Assembly: GCA_965651595.1 (NCBI GenBank)
Contig: CBFGTA010000006.1
Span: 1-43,676, forward strand
DNA from: CBFGTA01 sp965651595
GTDB lineage: Bacteria; Actinomycetota; Actinomycetes; S36-B12; UBA10799
Direction of reading: 5' to 3'
Length of the DNA stretch: 43,676 bases
Below are positions 31,784 through 41,299 of the stretch, one piece after another. Position 1 is the first letter of the stretch. Every line of letters starts with the position of its first letter. Both the position numbers and the translations under genes were made by a program. Under the pieces are notes generated by a model that worked only from the letters and a program-made list of their open reading frames with translations, did not search any database and was not told the DNA's origin.

Positions 31784-31873
31784 CCGTGACCGGACCCTCG
31801 GTGCTCGGCCACCGTTGGCTCAACCATCAGTCAGCAGATGTCAGGCCTGGCGCCGTCAAGTAACGTGGGGCCT

Positions 31874-33433
31874 GTGTTCAATGCCCTGTCAGATCGCTTG
31901 ACTGCGACGTTCAAGAATCTCCGCGGAAAAGGTCGACTGTCGGAAGCCGACGTCGATGCTGCCATTCGCGAAATCCGGACAGCCCTGCTTGAGGCGGATG
32001 TGGCGTTGCCGGTGGTGCGCGGTTTCTGTGCTCGAGTGCGCGAACGCGCCCTGAGTGCTGAAGTGAGCGCCGCACTCAACCCCGCCCAACAGGTCGTCAA
32101 GATCGTCAATAGCGAACTCGAAGCGGTCCTCGGTGGTGAGACTCGGCGCATTCGGTATGCCAAGAACCCACCGACCGTCATCATGCTGGTGGGCCTGCAG
32201 GGTGCCGGAAAGACAACCTTGGCTGGAAAGCTCGCTCGTTGGCTCGATTCCGATGGCCATCGCACGTTGCTCGTCGCCGCCGACCTGCAGCGGCCGAATG
32301 CCGTCGACCAGTTGAAAGTCATGGCTGACCGCGCCGGTGTGGGAATCTACGCCCCAGCGCCAGGCAACGGCGTGGGCGACCCGGTGGCTGTGGCACGAGA
32401 CAGTATCGACGCTGCCACTCGCGGCGGTTACGACATCGTGGTGGTCGATACCGCGGGCCGGCTAGCCATCGACAGCGAGATGATGGACCAAGCGCGCCGA
32501 ATCCGTGACGCGGTCTCGCCTGACGAGGTGTTGTTCGTCGTCGATGCCATGATCGGCCAAGATGCCGTCAACACGGCCGTGGCGTTCGAAGAAGGCGTTG
32601 GATTTGACGGCGTGGTCCTGACTAAACTCGACGGCGACGCCCGCGGCGGTGCGGCCTTGTCCGTGCGGGAAGTGACCGGTCGGCCGGTGATGTTCGCATC
32701 CACGGGAGAGAAGCTCACTGACTTCGAACAGTTCCATCCCGATCGTATGGCGTCGCGCATCCTGGACATGGGCGACGTCCTGACCCTCATCGAGCAGGCC
32801 GAGAAGGCTTTCGATGCCGAACAGGCCGAGAAAATGGCGGCCAAGGTTGCCGCCGGTGACGACTTCACGCTCGACGACTTCCTGGAACAGATGACGGCCC
32901 TGCAGAAAATGGGGTCGCTCGGCAAACTCATGGGCATGTTGCCCGGCATGGGTGACATCAAGAAACAACTCGAACAGGTCGACGATAAAGACATCGCCCG
33001 CATCAAGGCGATCATTCAGTCCATGACCCCAGAGGAACGCAGCCAGCCCAAACTCATCGACGGTTCTCGGCGGGCCCGGATCGCGCGGGGGTCCGGTGTT
33101 CAAGTCAGCGAAGTCAACAACCTCTTGACTCGGTTTGCCGAAGCCCAGAAGATGATGCGGCAAATGAGTAAGGGGGGTGGGGTCCCCGGTCTGCCTGGCA
33201 TGGGTGGCGGTAAGAAGAGCCGGGGCAAACTCGCCAAGAGCAATCGTTCTAAGAACAACCCGAAGACCAAGAAGGGTCGTAGCGGCAATCCCGCCAAACG
33301 GGCGGCTCAGGCCCAAGCACCTGCTACTGGGTCGGCGGGTGGGGCCGGATCTGGCCTGCTGGGTCAAGCCCCGAGTGCGGCCGAACTCGAAGAGCTCCCC
33401 GATGAGTTTCGGCGAATGCTCGGCGGTAAGTGA
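31874..33433 (+). CDS. ffh: Signal recognition particle protein Ffh
   Basis: The GTPase that, with 4.5S RNA, binds signal sequences of nascent proteins and hands them to FtsY. From GTG at 31874 (VFNALSDRLTATFKNLRGKG, the family's usual start) it is 519 residues. The NG domain shows GLQGAGKTTLAGKLA, VDTAGRLAID, and TKLDGDARGGAALS; the C-terminal M domain is Met-rich (QMTALQKMGSLGKLMGMLPGM) with an RNA-binding SRRARIARGSG. The final 80 residues are a basic Gly/Ser/Ala-rich extension. An upstream ATG at 31838 would add 12 residues unlike the family. rpsP follows after 178 bases. Confidence 0.95.
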   Translation: MFNALSDRLTATFKNLRGKGRLSEADVDAAIREIRTALLEADVALPVVRGFCARVRERALSAEVSAALNPAQQVVKIVNSELEAVLGGETRRIRYAKNPPTVIMLVGLQGAGKTTLAGKLARWLDSDGHRTLLVAADLQRPNAVDQLKVMADRAGVGIYAPAPGNGVGDPVAVARDSIDAATRGGYDIVVVDTAGRLAIDSEMMDQARRIRDAVSPDEVLFVVDAMIGQDAVNTAVAFEEGVGFDGVVLTKLDGDARGGAALSVREVTGRPVMFASTGEKLTDFEQFHPDRMASRILDMGDVLTLIEQAEKAFDAEQAEKMAAKVAAGDDFTLDDFLEQMTALQKMGSLGKLMGMLPGMGDIKKQLEQVDDKDIARIKAIIQSMTPEERSQPKLIDGSRRARIARGSGVQVSEVNNLLTRFAEAQKMMRQMSKGGGVPGLPGMGGGKKSRGKLAKSNRSKNNPKTKKGRSGNPAKRAAQAQAPATGSAGGAGSGLLGQAPSAAELEELPDEFRRMLGGK

Positions 33434-33611
33434 TCCCGGCTGATAGCGCCCCTGGTTGGCATCTGGCACAATAGCGGCTGGATTACCATCCAACGGGAGC
33501 GTGCGGCCCTCTCACCGCGACGCCCCCACACTAGAGAGAACCGCGCAGCCCACCCCACTGGCTGATGTCGGCAATCGCCCACCAAATAGAGGCGTAGGAG
33601 AAGAAGCACAC

Positions 33612-34184
33612 GTGGCTGTCAAAATCAAGCTCAAGCGGCTCGGCAAGATCCGCAACCCGCAGTACCGCATCATCGTGGCCGACGCGCGTGCTAAGCGCGA
33701 CGGGCGAGCCATCGAAGAGATCGGTATCTACCATCCGAAAGAAGAGCCCAGCCTGATTCGGGTTGATTCCGATCGGGTGCAGTACTGGCTCGGAGTGGGC
33801 GCCCAGCCCACCGATCCGGTTCGGGTGCTCTTGAAGGTGACCGGCGATTGGCAGAAGTTCACCGGAGAAGGTGACCCGGCGGGAACTTTGCGCGTTGCTG
33901 AACCCAAGGTCAACAAGCTCGACGCTTTCGCCAAGGCGGTTGAAGAGGGTGCCAAGGTGAAGGCCGCCGACACCAAGAAGACCAAGCGGGCCGCGGCCGA
34001 AGCGAAGGCTTCTAGTGAGGCTCCTGCCGAAGAACCCACTGACGTTTCTGCTGATGCCCCTACCGAGGTTGCCGCGAACTCGGCAGAATCAGAAGTTGCT
34101 GCTGACGCCGAGACGGAAGAAACTCCCACTGCCGCTGCTGAAGAACCTGCCGCCGATTCCGACAGCGCGGAAGGCTCGAAGTAG
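33612..34184 (+). CDS. rpsP: 30S ribosomal protein S16 with long acidic tail
   Basis: A small-subunit protein, 190 residues, of which the first about 85 are normal S16 (VAVKIKLKRLGKIRNPQYRI, then GRAIEEIGIYHPKEEPS and DPVRVLLKVTGDWQKF). The rest is a long Ala/Glu/Asp-rich acidic tail, preceded by a Lys-rich stretch (VKAADTKKTKRAAAEAKA). Tails of this kind occur in actinobacterial S16; this one is long. GTG at 33612 follows the purine-rich AGGAGAAGAA. The frame extends upstream to 33456 but those residues do not resemble S16. khpA starts two bases after the stop, so rpsP-khpA-rimM-trmD is a tight operon. Confidence 0.95.
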   Translation: MAVKIKLKRLGKIRNPQYRIIVADARAKRDGRAIEEIGIYHPKEEPSLIRVDSDRVQYWLGVGAQPTDPVRVLLKVTGDWQKFTGEGDPAGTLRVAEPKVNKLDAFAKAVEEGAKVKAADTKKTKRAAAEAKASSEAPAEEPTDVSADAPTEVAANSAESEVAADAETEETPTAAAEEPAADSDSAEGSK

Positions 34185-34186
34185 CG

Positions 34187-34444
34187 ATGCGCATCGAGGT
34201 TGCGGCCGAAGCGTTGGAGCACCTGGTTCGGGGGATCGTGGACAACCCCGACGACGTGAAGGTCGTGAGTCGCCGAGCGGGTCGAGGCCGTGGTCAAGGA
34301 CTGAACGTCTATGTCAATCAAGAAGACATGGGCCGGGTGATCGGTCGTTCCGGCCGTACAGCCACCGCGCTGCGCACCACCATCGGGGCCCTCGATCCCG
34401 GATCCCGCTTGCGTATCGACTTTGTTGACACCGACGAGCGGTGA
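34187..34444 (+). CDS. khpA: KH-domain RNA-binding protein KhpA
   Basis: An 85-residue single-KH protein. The GxxG loop is in VIGRSGRTATALR, flanked by LNVYVNQED and LRIDFVD. It is the YlqC/KhpA family, which lies between rpsP and rimM in many bacteria; in other species KhpA works with KhpB in RNA binding linked to cell division and elongation. ATG at 34187 is two bases after rpsP. Its stop overlaps the rimM GTG by four bases. Confidence 0.93.
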   Translation: MRIEVAAEALEHLVRGIVDNPDDVKVVSRRAGRGRGQGLNVYVNQEDMGRVIGRSGRTATALRTTIGALDPGSRLRIDFVDTDER

Positions 34445-35142
34445 CGGTGGCGCGACCACCTAGGCGTAGATCGGATTCAGATTCCGACTTCCGTCATGTG
34501 GTGGTCGGGCGGCTGGGTCGTCCGCACGGGGTGCGCGGCGACATTCACGTCGTCGCCCACAGCGACGTCCTTGACGAACGTTTGGCGCCGGGCTCCACCG
34601 TCGATTCCGTGCCACCGGAACAGTGGAAGTCCTGGGCCGATCGCAGCGAAACGGACCTCGAACGCCTTATTGTCGAGGTCTCGACGCCGTTGACCGTTGA
34701 GAGTCTGCGCTGGCACAGCGGCCGATGTATCGTTCGGTTCACCAGCATCGCCGACCGCGACGGACTCGAGGCGGTGCGTGGCCGACTGCTCGTACGTCGA
34801 GTGACGGCAAGCGAGTCCCCAGCCGACCCCGACGAGTTCTTCGACTGGCAACTCGTCGGGTTGACGGTTCGGGCGATCGCGGACCCGTCGCAACCGGCCA
34901 CCGAAGCGGAGGAATGGGCGATAGTCACCAGCGTCTGGCACGGGCCGGTCCAAGACGTTCTCGTCCTGACCGATTCCGCCGGAACCGAAGTGCTGGTCCC
35001 TTTTGTCAACGAGTTGGTGCCAACAGTCGACCTCGATGCAGGCTGGCTCATGTGTGACCGGCCCGCCGAAGTTCGAGACGAGTCGAATCACGACCGCGGT
35101 GACCTCCTCGGCCCCGGCACCGAGGTCAAGGACGAGGTATAA
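34441..35142 (+). CDS. rimM: Ribosome maturation factor RimM
   Basis: A 30S assembly factor that binds S19. It is 233 residues. Near the start is VVVGRLGRPHGVRGDIHVV, the RimM N-terminal barrel signature; the C-terminal PRC-barrel is about residues 130-205 (FFDWQLVGLTV, VLVPFVNELVPTVDL). The N terminus has an unusual short Arg/Ser/Asp-rich lead (ARPPRRRSDSDSDF). GTG at 34441 overlaps khpA by four bases. trmD starts three bases after its stop. Confidence 0.94.
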   Translation: MTVARPPRRRSDSDSDFRHVVVGRLGRPHGVRGDIHVVAHSDVLDERLAPGSTVDSVPPEQWKSWADRSETDLERLIVEVSTPLTVESLRWHSGRCIVRFTSIADRDGLEAVRGRLLVRRVTASESPADPDEFFDWQLVGLTVRAIADPSQPATEAEEWAIVTSVWHGPVQDVLVLTDSAGTEVLVPFVNELVPTVDLDAGWLMCDRPAEVRDESNHDRGDLLGPGTEVKDEV

Positions 35143-35145
35143 ACC

Positions 35146-35889
35146 GTGCGCTGTGACGTCATCTCGGTCTTCCCCGAATACCTGGCCCCGCTGCAACTAT
35201 CACTGCTGGGCAAGGCCGCTGAAGCTGGCTTGACGACGATCCGAGTCCACGACCTGCGCGACTTCGCCACCGACCGGCATCGCACCGTCGATGACACCCC
35301 CTATGGCGGGGGCCCGGGAATGGTGATGCGGGCAGACATCTGGGGTGCCGCCATCGACACGGTGCTCGACGACGGCCGCCAAACCGGGCTGACATCCGAA
35401 CAAGCAACTCTGGTGATACCGACGCCGAGCGGCAGGTCGTTTACCGCCACTGGCGCTGAGCAGTTGGCGCAACGCGACTGGTTGATCATCGCCTGCGGGC
35501 GGTACGAAGGCATCGACGATCGGGTGGCTGCGCACTATCGGCAACTCCTGTCTGTGCAGGAAGTTTCGATCGGGGACTACGTGCTCGCTGGTGGAGAGGC
35601 GGCAGCCCTCGTCATCCTGGAAGCCACTCTGAGGTTGCTGCCGGGCGTGCTCGGAAATCCCGAAAGTGCCCACGACGATTCATTCGCTCCCAATATCGAC
35701 GGGCGGCGACTACTCGAAGGGCCGGTATACACGAAACCACGCCAGTGGCGCGAACTAACTGTTCCCGAAGTCCTGCTCGGCGGTAACCACGCCGCGATCG
35801 CCGCCTGGCGTCAGGAACAAGCCCAGGAGCGGACGCGACTCAACCGGCCAGATCTGTTGCCCGGGTCAAACCCTACCCCCCAGCATTAG
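35146..35889 (+). CDS. trmD: tRNA (guanine37-N1)-methyltransferase
   Basis: A SPOUT-class methyltransferase that methylates G37 next to the anticodon and prevents frameshifting. It is 247 residues. It starts MRCDVISVFPEYL, has DDTPYGGGPGMVM, and the knotted SAM-binding core CGRYEGIDDRVAAHY with VSIGDYVLAGGEAAAL. The C-terminal end is WRQEQAQERTRLNRPDLL. GTG at 35146. The following 199 bases to rplS hold a TACACT -10-like hexamer (35960-35965), so rplS may have its own promoter. Confidence 0.97.
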   Translation: MRCDVISVFPEYLAPLQLSLLGKAAEAGLTTIRVHDLRDFATDRHRTVDDTPYGGGPGMVMRADIWGAAIDTVLDDGRQTGLTSEQATLVIPTPSGRSFTATGAEQLAQRDWLIIACGRYEGIDDRVAAHYRQLLSVQEVSIGDYVLAGGEAAALVILEATLRLLPGVLGNPESAHDDSFAPNIDGRRLLEGPVYTKPRQWRELTVPEVLLGGNHAAIAAWRQEQAQERTRLNRPDLLPGSNPTPQH

Positions 35890-36088
35890 TCACGCCGGTC
35901 AAACTGGTCCGGCCACCACCTCGGGCCACCCACAGTCGGCGTTGCTGGCCTCGGCACCGTACACTGTTGCAGTCCCTTCAACTATTCGCCCATGACCTGC
36001 CGCAGGGGGCATGGGTCGAGCCGAAGGGTTGACTCCTAGCGACTCATTGATCGACGTTGACCTGCGGCGACCCGATCGGGAGAATCCT

Positions 36089-36445
<357 letters not shown>

Positions 36446-36509
36446 CGGCGGTCTAGGTGTTGGCGACGGCGCAATCAGCCCGGACTTGCCAGCCAGGTGG
36501 TAGCCAGCT

Positions 36510-37202
36510 GTGGAGCGTGCTGCGATCGGGCGGCTCGGGTCGCCCGTGAACGGGGAACTCGCCGAAGCTGATGGAGTCACCGGTTCCCGGGATCGGGTTG
36601 CGGCGGCTGTTCACCGAACGGCATGGATCGTCTTCGTCATCGCGGTTGCGACGTTCTTGATTCTGTGGGCCACCCAGGCCTGGGTGGCGGGCGTCTACCT
36701 GGTGCCGTCGGCTTCGATGGAGCCAACGATTAGAGCGGGTGACCGGGTGGTGACGAACAAACTTGCGTATCGTGTGGGTGCGGTAGAACGCGGCGATATT
36801 GTCACGTTCGATGCCACCGGATACTTTGAGCCACCGTCGAACGGGGAGAGCATATTCGTGAAACGCGTCATTGGCCGCGGAGGTGATCGAGTGGAGTGTT
36901 GTGACGAGACCGGTTCGATTCTCGTGAACGGCGAGCCTACTGAGTGGGGCTTTCCTGGCAGTGACGGTGCCACATTCTCGGTTGTAGTGCCCGACGCGCA
37001 CTTGTGGCTGATGGGGGACAACCGCTCGGAATCGGCCGATTCCCGCAACTACCTCGGTCGACCAGGCGGTGGATTCGTTCCCGAATCTCGCGTCACCGGA
37101 AGGGTCGTCATGAGTATGTGGCCGTTGCAGGGGATTAGTAGCGCCGGTGAGATTGGCTCTGGGTCTAGTGTCGCACCTGGGACGTTGCGGGTGTCCCAAT
37201 GA
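36510..37202 (+). CDS. lepB: Signal peptidase I (first of two)
   Basis: A membrane-bound serine protease that removes signal peptides outside the membrane. It is 230 residues: a cytoplasmic N terminus, a single membrane helix (about 37-62), then the catalytic part with Ser69 in VPSASMEPT, Lys118 in IFVKRVIG, and the conserved MGDNRSESADSR box. GTG at 36510. Its stop overlaps the next signal peptidase (ATGA at 37199). Its sequence is quite different from the second copy, so this is an old duplication. Confidence 0.95.
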   Translation: MERAAIGRLGSPVNGELAEADGVTGSRDRVAAAVHRTAWIVFVIAVATFLILWATQAWVAGVYLVPSASMEPTIRAGDRVVTNKLAYRVGAVERGDIVTFDATGYFEPPSNGESIFVKRVIGRGGDRVECCDETGSILVNGEPTEWGFPGSDGATFSVVVPDAHLWLMGDNRSESADSRNYLGRPGGGFVPESRVTGRVVMSMWPLQGISSAGEIGSGSSVAPGTLRVSQ

Positions 37203-37933
37203 CGACGACCGAACCCCCAACCACCGTCAAGAAAGAGAAGAAGCAGCGACACTGGGCCGTCAGCATGGCTCGCGAGGTTGGCATCATCGTTGTTGCCGGG
37301 CTTGTTCTCAGCTTGATTTTGCGGACCTTCTTCTTCCAAGCGTTCTTCGTCCCCAGTCAGTCGATGGAAGACACACTGCAGGTCGACGACCGCATTGTTG
37401 CCTCGAAGATCAACACTGCGATCGGCGGTGTCAATCGCGGCGAAGTCGTCGTGTTCAAGGATCCCGGGGGCTGGTTGCCTTCTGCCGGTCAGTCGACCGT
37501 TTCCCCGGTGGCCAAGGCTCTCGAGTTCGTCGGACTCATGCCATCTAGTGATGGGGACGACCTTGTCAAGAGGGTTATTGGCGTGGGCGGCGACCACGTC
37601 GTGTGCTGCAACGATAGCGGGCAGCTAGTTCTCAATGGGACTGCGTTGGTGGAGCCGTACCTCAAACCCGGTACGGCCACCGACCAGGTTCCGTTCGACG
37701 TGGTCGTGCCACCGGGTCGGCTGTTCCTGCTCGGTGACAATCGCGCGGCCTCGGCTGACTCGCGCTACCACCTCGATGTTGCTGACGGAACCGTGCCGGT
37801 GGACAACGTGGTGGGACGGGTGATCTTCGTGATTTGGCCGTTCAGCCAGTGGAAGACGCTGCCTATTCCGGAGACGTTCGACAACCCGGCCCTCAACTCG
37901 CCGGCCAGCGGGGATCAGCAGGTCGGTCAGTAG
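37199..37933 (+). CDS. lepB: Signal peptidase I (second of two)
   Basis: The second type I signal peptidase, 244 residues. A charged N terminus (KKEKKQRHW) is followed by a membrane helix (about 26-42) and FFFQAFFVPSQSMEDTL with Ser55. The general base is Lys124 in LVKRVIGVGG, followed by LLGDNRAASADSR. The insert DPGGWLPSAGQSTVSPVAKA, about 40 residues before the lysine, is typical of actinobacterial LepB of the rplS-rnhB locus. The ATG at 37199 overlaps the first copy, so the two are co-translated. Paired or multiple signal peptidases are known at this locus in Streptomyces. rnhB starts two bases after the stop. Confidence 0.96.
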   Translation: MTTTEPPTTVKKEKKQRHWAVSMAREVGIIVVAGLVLSLILRTFFFQAFFVPSQSMEDTLQVDDRIVASKINTAIGGVNRGEVVVFKDPGGWLPSAGQSTVSPVAKALEFVGLMPSSDGDDLVKRVIGVGGDHVVCCNDSGQLVLNGTALVEPYLKPGTATDQVPFDVVVPPGRLFLLGDNRAASADSRYHLDVADGTVPVDNVVGRVIFVIWPFSQWKTLPIPETFDNPALNSPASGDQQVGQ

Positions 37934-37935
37934 CG

Positions 37936-38592
37936 GTGGTTCGTCGCCCGGAATCAGTGCTGCGAAGCCGCGGATTCCAGCACATAGTCGGCATCGACGA
38001 AGCCGGACGTGGCGCGGCGGCGGGTCCGCTGGTCGTGGCCGCAGTGGAATTGCCGCCCAACCATTCTCGGTTGGCCAGGCTGCGCGGGCTCCGCGACTCT
38101 AAGCGGCTTCGGGCTGCCCAGCGTCAGGAACTTGCGACAGCGATTCGGGAAATTGCCATTCAGTGTGAGGTGGCGGTCATTGGCGTGGATCGCATCGACG
38201 ACGTGGGCGTCGGAACCGCCAACCTTGACGGAATGAGGGAAGCGCTGCTCCTGTGTCAAGAGTCAATCGACTACGTGATCACAGATGGGTTCCCAGTCAC
38301 GGGACTGGGCGTGAGTAACATCGGGATGTGGAAGGCTGACGTCGTTTGTCCAACCGTCTCGGCGGCTAGCATCATCGCCAAGACCACGCGAGATGCGTTG
38401 ATGGATCAACTCGGGGTTGAGTTACCCACCTATGGGTTCGCTGACCACAAGGGATACCTGACTGCCCATCATCGGCGCGCACTCGCAACTCACGGCCCGA
38501 GCCGTTGCCACCGACAGAGTTTCGCCCCCATCGCACGCCTGCTGAACCAGCCTCCTGGCCCGCGCAGTAGGCGAGCGATTTGCGATTCGTAA
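37936..38592 (+). CDS. rnhB: Ribonuclease HII
   Basis: Removes RNA from RNA/DNA hybrids, including single ribonucleotides built into DNA. From GTG at 37936 it is 218 residues. The catalytic motif is GIDEAGRG (Asp21, Glu22), and later acidic residues lie in YVITDGFPV and KADVVCPTVSAASIIAK. It starts two bases after lepB; a longer frame opening at 37834 would overlap lepB extensively. The C terminus is a short basic tail (GPRSRRAICDS). Confidence 0.94.
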   Translation: MVRRPESVLRSRGFQHIVGIDEAGRGAAAGPLVVAAVELPPNHSRLARLRGLRDSKRLRAAQRQELATAIREIAIQCEVAVIGVDRIDDVGVGTANLDGMREALLLCQESIDYVITDGFPVTGLGVSNIGMWKADVVCPTVSAASIIAKTTRDALMDQLGVELPTYGFADHKGYLTAHHRRALATHGPSRCHRQSFAPIARLLNQPPGPRSRRAICDS

Positions 38593-38852
38593 CCGAATCG
38601 CTGGGCCGGGCCACTGAGTTTCGACCTGTTCGACACGACCGACTCGAGGAAGCCGGGTGACCGACTAGGCGAGCCCGCTCAAGACGTCGAGCGAATTCAG
38701 GCAGTAGGTCAATACAGCGACCGCACGTTCGCGCACGATAGGGTTCCGGGCAGGCAAGACTGCTTGCGCGACTGGCCGAGACTCGGTCGGCGCAGCAGGT
38801 AGCTGATACTCGATGGGTCCGAAACACCCCGACTTGGCCAGAAAGGTGAGGG

Positions 38853-39164
38853 ATGAGCGCCGAAGATCTCGAACGGTACGAGACCGAGGTCGAGTTGCAG
38901 CTCTACCAGGAATACCGGACCATAGCTGAGAACTATCGCTACATCGTCGAAACCGAACGTCGCTTCTACCTGGCCAATCACGTCGATGTGCGGCCGCAGG
39001 CCGGTGCCAACGGTGAGGTCTATTTCGATGTGACGCTGCGCGAAGCGTGGGTGTGGGACATGTATCGGCGGGATCGCCAACTGGCTTCCGTGCGGGTGGT
39101 GACGTTCAAAGACGTCAACGTGGAGGAAATCGACCCGGACGTAGAAACCCCCGACAGCGACTAG
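38853..39164 (+). CDS. DUF2469 family protein
   Basis: A small conserved actinobacterial protein of 103 residues with no assigned function (Rv2901c-like). It is rich in Glu/Tyr/Arg: MSAEDLERYETEVELQLYQE followed by YRYIVETERRFYLANHVDV and AWVWDMYRRDRQLASVRVVT. The ATG at 38853 follows GAAAGGTGAGGG. It lies between rnhB and yraN as in Mycobacterium. The 260 bases upstream contain no gene that I can support; they may carry its promoter. Confidence 0.9.
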   Translation: MSAEDLERYETEVELQLYQEYRTIAENYRYIVETERRFYLANHVDVRPQAGANGEVYFDVTLREAWVWDMYRRDRQLASVRVVTFKDVNVEEIDPDVETPDSD

Positions 39165-39290
39165 CCGGTTAGGTGATCAGTTGGACGCCCGCCGGCTGCT
39201 GAGGTTGTGCAGAGGGCCAGTCTTCCCCAGCTTGGTCCCGCCCAACTACGTTCTTTGTCTCCGCCGTCCACAGTGGCGGCGGAGGTCCAC

Positions 39291-39668
39291 ATGGAATATG
39301 ACGTCTCGTCTCGACAAGGACTCGGTTCGGCGGGAGAAGAACTCGCCGCAGAACTACTTGCGCGGCAGGGGTACCGAATCCTGGCGCGCAACTGGCGCAC
39401 TCGGTATGGAGAACTCGACATCATCGCCTATCGCAACGGGGTCCTGGTGGTGTGCGAAGTCAAGACTCGGCGCAACGGCCGATTCGGCGGCTCCCTGGCC
39501 GCTGTCACCCCCATCAAACTGGCGCGAGCCCGCCGCTTGGTGAATCTCTGGCTGCTCTCGCAACGGCCAGTGGACGTCCGCATCGACTCCATCCGCTTCG
39601 ACGTGGTCGGAATCGACTACGACTCGGGCCGCCAACGCATCCGCCACCTGGCCGGAGTCCAAGCATGA
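39291..39668 (+). CDS. UPF0102 protein YraN (predicted nuclease fold)
   Basis: A 125-residue YraN/UPF0102 protein with a predicted restriction-endonuclease-like fold: GSAGEELAAELLARQGYRIL, then YGELDIIAYRNGVLVVCEVK, where the Glu/Asp and Glu-x-Lys form the PD-(D/E)XK-type centre, and TRRNGRFGGSL. Its role in the cell is not settled. I chose the ATG at 39291, preceded by GGAGG; an earlier frame start at 39207 lacks such a site. Its stop overlaps the next gene's ATG. Confidence 0.92.
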   Translation: MEYDVSSRQGLGSAGEELAAELLARQGYRILARNWRTRYGELDIIAYRNGVLVVCEVKTRRNGRFGGSLAAVTPIKLARARRLVNLWLLSQRPVDVRIDSIRFDVVGIDYDSGRQRIRHLAGVQA

Positions 39669-41299
39669 GGTTGGCGCGGACGTTCTCAGCAGTCGTCGTG
39701 GGCGTGCACGCCCACATCATCGACGTACAGGCCAGCATCAGTAGTGGCCTCCCCGGCATTTCGATCATCGGTCTGCCCGACACGGCCCTCAACGAGGCCC
39801 GTGATCGCGTGCGATCAGCCATCGTCTCGAGCGGACTCGCCTGGCCGGACACAAAGATCACGATTCTGTTGAGTCCAGCGAGTATTCCCAAACGCGGGTC
39901 CGGCTTCGACCTGGCGATCGCGCTGGCCATCCTAGGCGCGAGCGGGCAAGTCCCGGGTGAGGAGATCGAGAACACAGTCGCGGTGGGGGAGTTAGGCCTA
40001 GACGGTAGCCTGCGTCCGGCCGCTGGAGCCCTGAGCGTGGGGCTTTCCGTGCGGCGGGCAATGACGCGCGAATCAACCGGCGAGCAGAGTTCGGAATCAA
40101 CTTCCCGGCATCGGGCCAAAGTCCTGAGTTCTCGGTCGGACGCTGACGTGCTCGGTCTGATTCCCGACTTGGCTGTCGAGGGATTCTCCTTCCTGGCCGG
40201 GGTGGTCGCCCGGCTTCGGTGTGAGACTGAACCCGAGTGTGAGGTGTTCGACCCTCACCGTTCCCGTCCCCTCGAACTTGGGGGCGTGGGCGCCCGATTT
40301 GCCGGACGGGAAGCGACTACTGCGTCCAAGGACATGTCGGAGGTTCGGGGCCAGTCCGATGCGAAGTGGGCACTGGAGGTCGCTGCCGCGGGCGGTCACA
40401 ACGTGGCCCTACTCGGTCGTCCCGGCGTAGGCAAGACACTGCTCGCCGAGAGGTTCCCGTCACTGCTGCCCGACCTCGACGACGACGGCGCAGTCGAGGT
40501 CACGGCCATTCACACCATGGCTGGTACGACGGGAGCTGGCGTGGACGGCCTGATCAGGCGTCCGCCCTGGTTCGCTCCGCACCACACCGCATCCCGAGTC
40601 GCGCTCGTCGGAGGTGGTAGCGAAGACCGCCCGGTTATCGGTGGCGCCACCCTGGCACACCGCGGCGTCCTGTTCATGGACGAGGCAGCCGAATTCGACG
40701 CCTCGGCGATCGACGCTCTCCGAGAGCCCCTCGAAAGTGGCGCCGTTACGATCGCCCGAGCCGGATTCAGCGTCTGCCTACCGGCGGACTTTCAACTCAT
40801 CGTGGCGGCCAACCCTTGCCCGTGTGGCCGATCAATGGATCCCGATCACATAACGCCGTGCCAATGTACTCCGGTGCAGCGTCGCCGGTACACCGGCAAG
40901 CTGTCCGGGCCGTTCATGGATCGCGTTGACGTTCGAGTGGTCGTGAACAAGCCGCGGCCGTCGGAACTGGCGGGGACTTGCCCGTCGGCAGAATCGAGCG
41001 CAACCATCGCCGAGCGAGTCGCCGAGGCCCGCGACCGCCAGGCACACCGGTTCGCCGGAACCCCGTGGGCTCTCAACGCCGAGGTCCCGGCCGGAGTGCT
41101 GCGGGCTTCATGGCCGCTCACAGATCGAGCACTAGCCACACTTGAACGAGCCAGCAGCCACGAAAGCCTGCGGGGCAGAGACCGCATCGTTCGGCTGGCG
41201 TGGACGATCGCCGATCTGCTCGGTCACTCCAACCCCACGTCTGGCGACGTCGAGGCGGCGGCTCGGTTGCGGCAGCTGGACGGTCAGTGGGCAGCATGA
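39665..41299 (+). CDS. YifB/ComM-type AAA+ ATPase (Mg chelatase-like)
   Basis: An AAA+ protein of 544 residues. The N-terminal domain (about 1-180) has GVHAHIIDVQASISSGLPGI and VAVGELGLDGSLRP, typical of YifB/ComM. The ATPase core has Walker A GRPGVGKTLLAERF, Walker B GVLFMDEAAEFD and the sensor region QLIVAANPCPCG; a C-terminal Mg-chelatase-like domain follows. ComM helps branch migration during natural transformation in other bacteria, and its neighbour here is dprA. ATG at 39665 overlaps yraN by four bases. The insert at about 120-150 (SVRRAMTRESTGEQSS) is longer than usual. Confidence 0.93.
   Translation: MRLARTFSAVVVGVHAHIIDVQASISSGLPGISIIGLPDTALNEARDRVRSAIVSSGLAWPDTKITILLSPASIPKRGSGFDLAIALAILGASGQVPGEEIENTVAVGELGLDGSLRPAAGALSVGLSVRRAMTRESTGEQSSESTSRHRAKVLSSRSDADVLGLIPDLAVEGFSFLAGVVARLRCETEPECEVFDPHRSRPLELGGVGARFAGREATTASKDMSEVRGQSDAKWALEVAAAGGHNVALLGRPGVGKTLLAERFPSLLPDLDDDGAVEVTAIHTMAGTTGAGVDGLIRRPPWFAPHHTASRVALVGGGSEDRPVIGGATLAHRGVLFMDEAAEFDASAIDALREPLESGAVTIARAGFSVCLPADFQLIVAANPCPCGRSMDPDHITPCQCTPVQRRRYTGKLSGPFMDRVDVRVVVNKPRPSELAGTCPSAESSATIAERVAEARDRQAHRFAGTPWALNAEVPAGVLRASWPLTDRALATLERASSHESLRGRDRIVRLAWTIADLLGHSNPTSGDVEAAARLRQLDGQWAA

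Noticed and set aside
33478..33491. Small hairpin TGGAT-TACC-ATCCA upstream of rpsP.
   Set aside because: The stem is only five bases and lies far from the rpsP start; no support for a regulatory role.
38593..38852. Possible gene or RNA in the 260-base gap between rnhB and the DUF2469 gene.
   Set aside because: No ORF with protein-like sequence and no tRNA or long hairpin is visible; it probably holds only the promoter.
39207..39290. Longer N terminus for yraN.
   Set aside because: The ATG at 39291 has GGAGG eight bases or fewer upstream and matches the family start.
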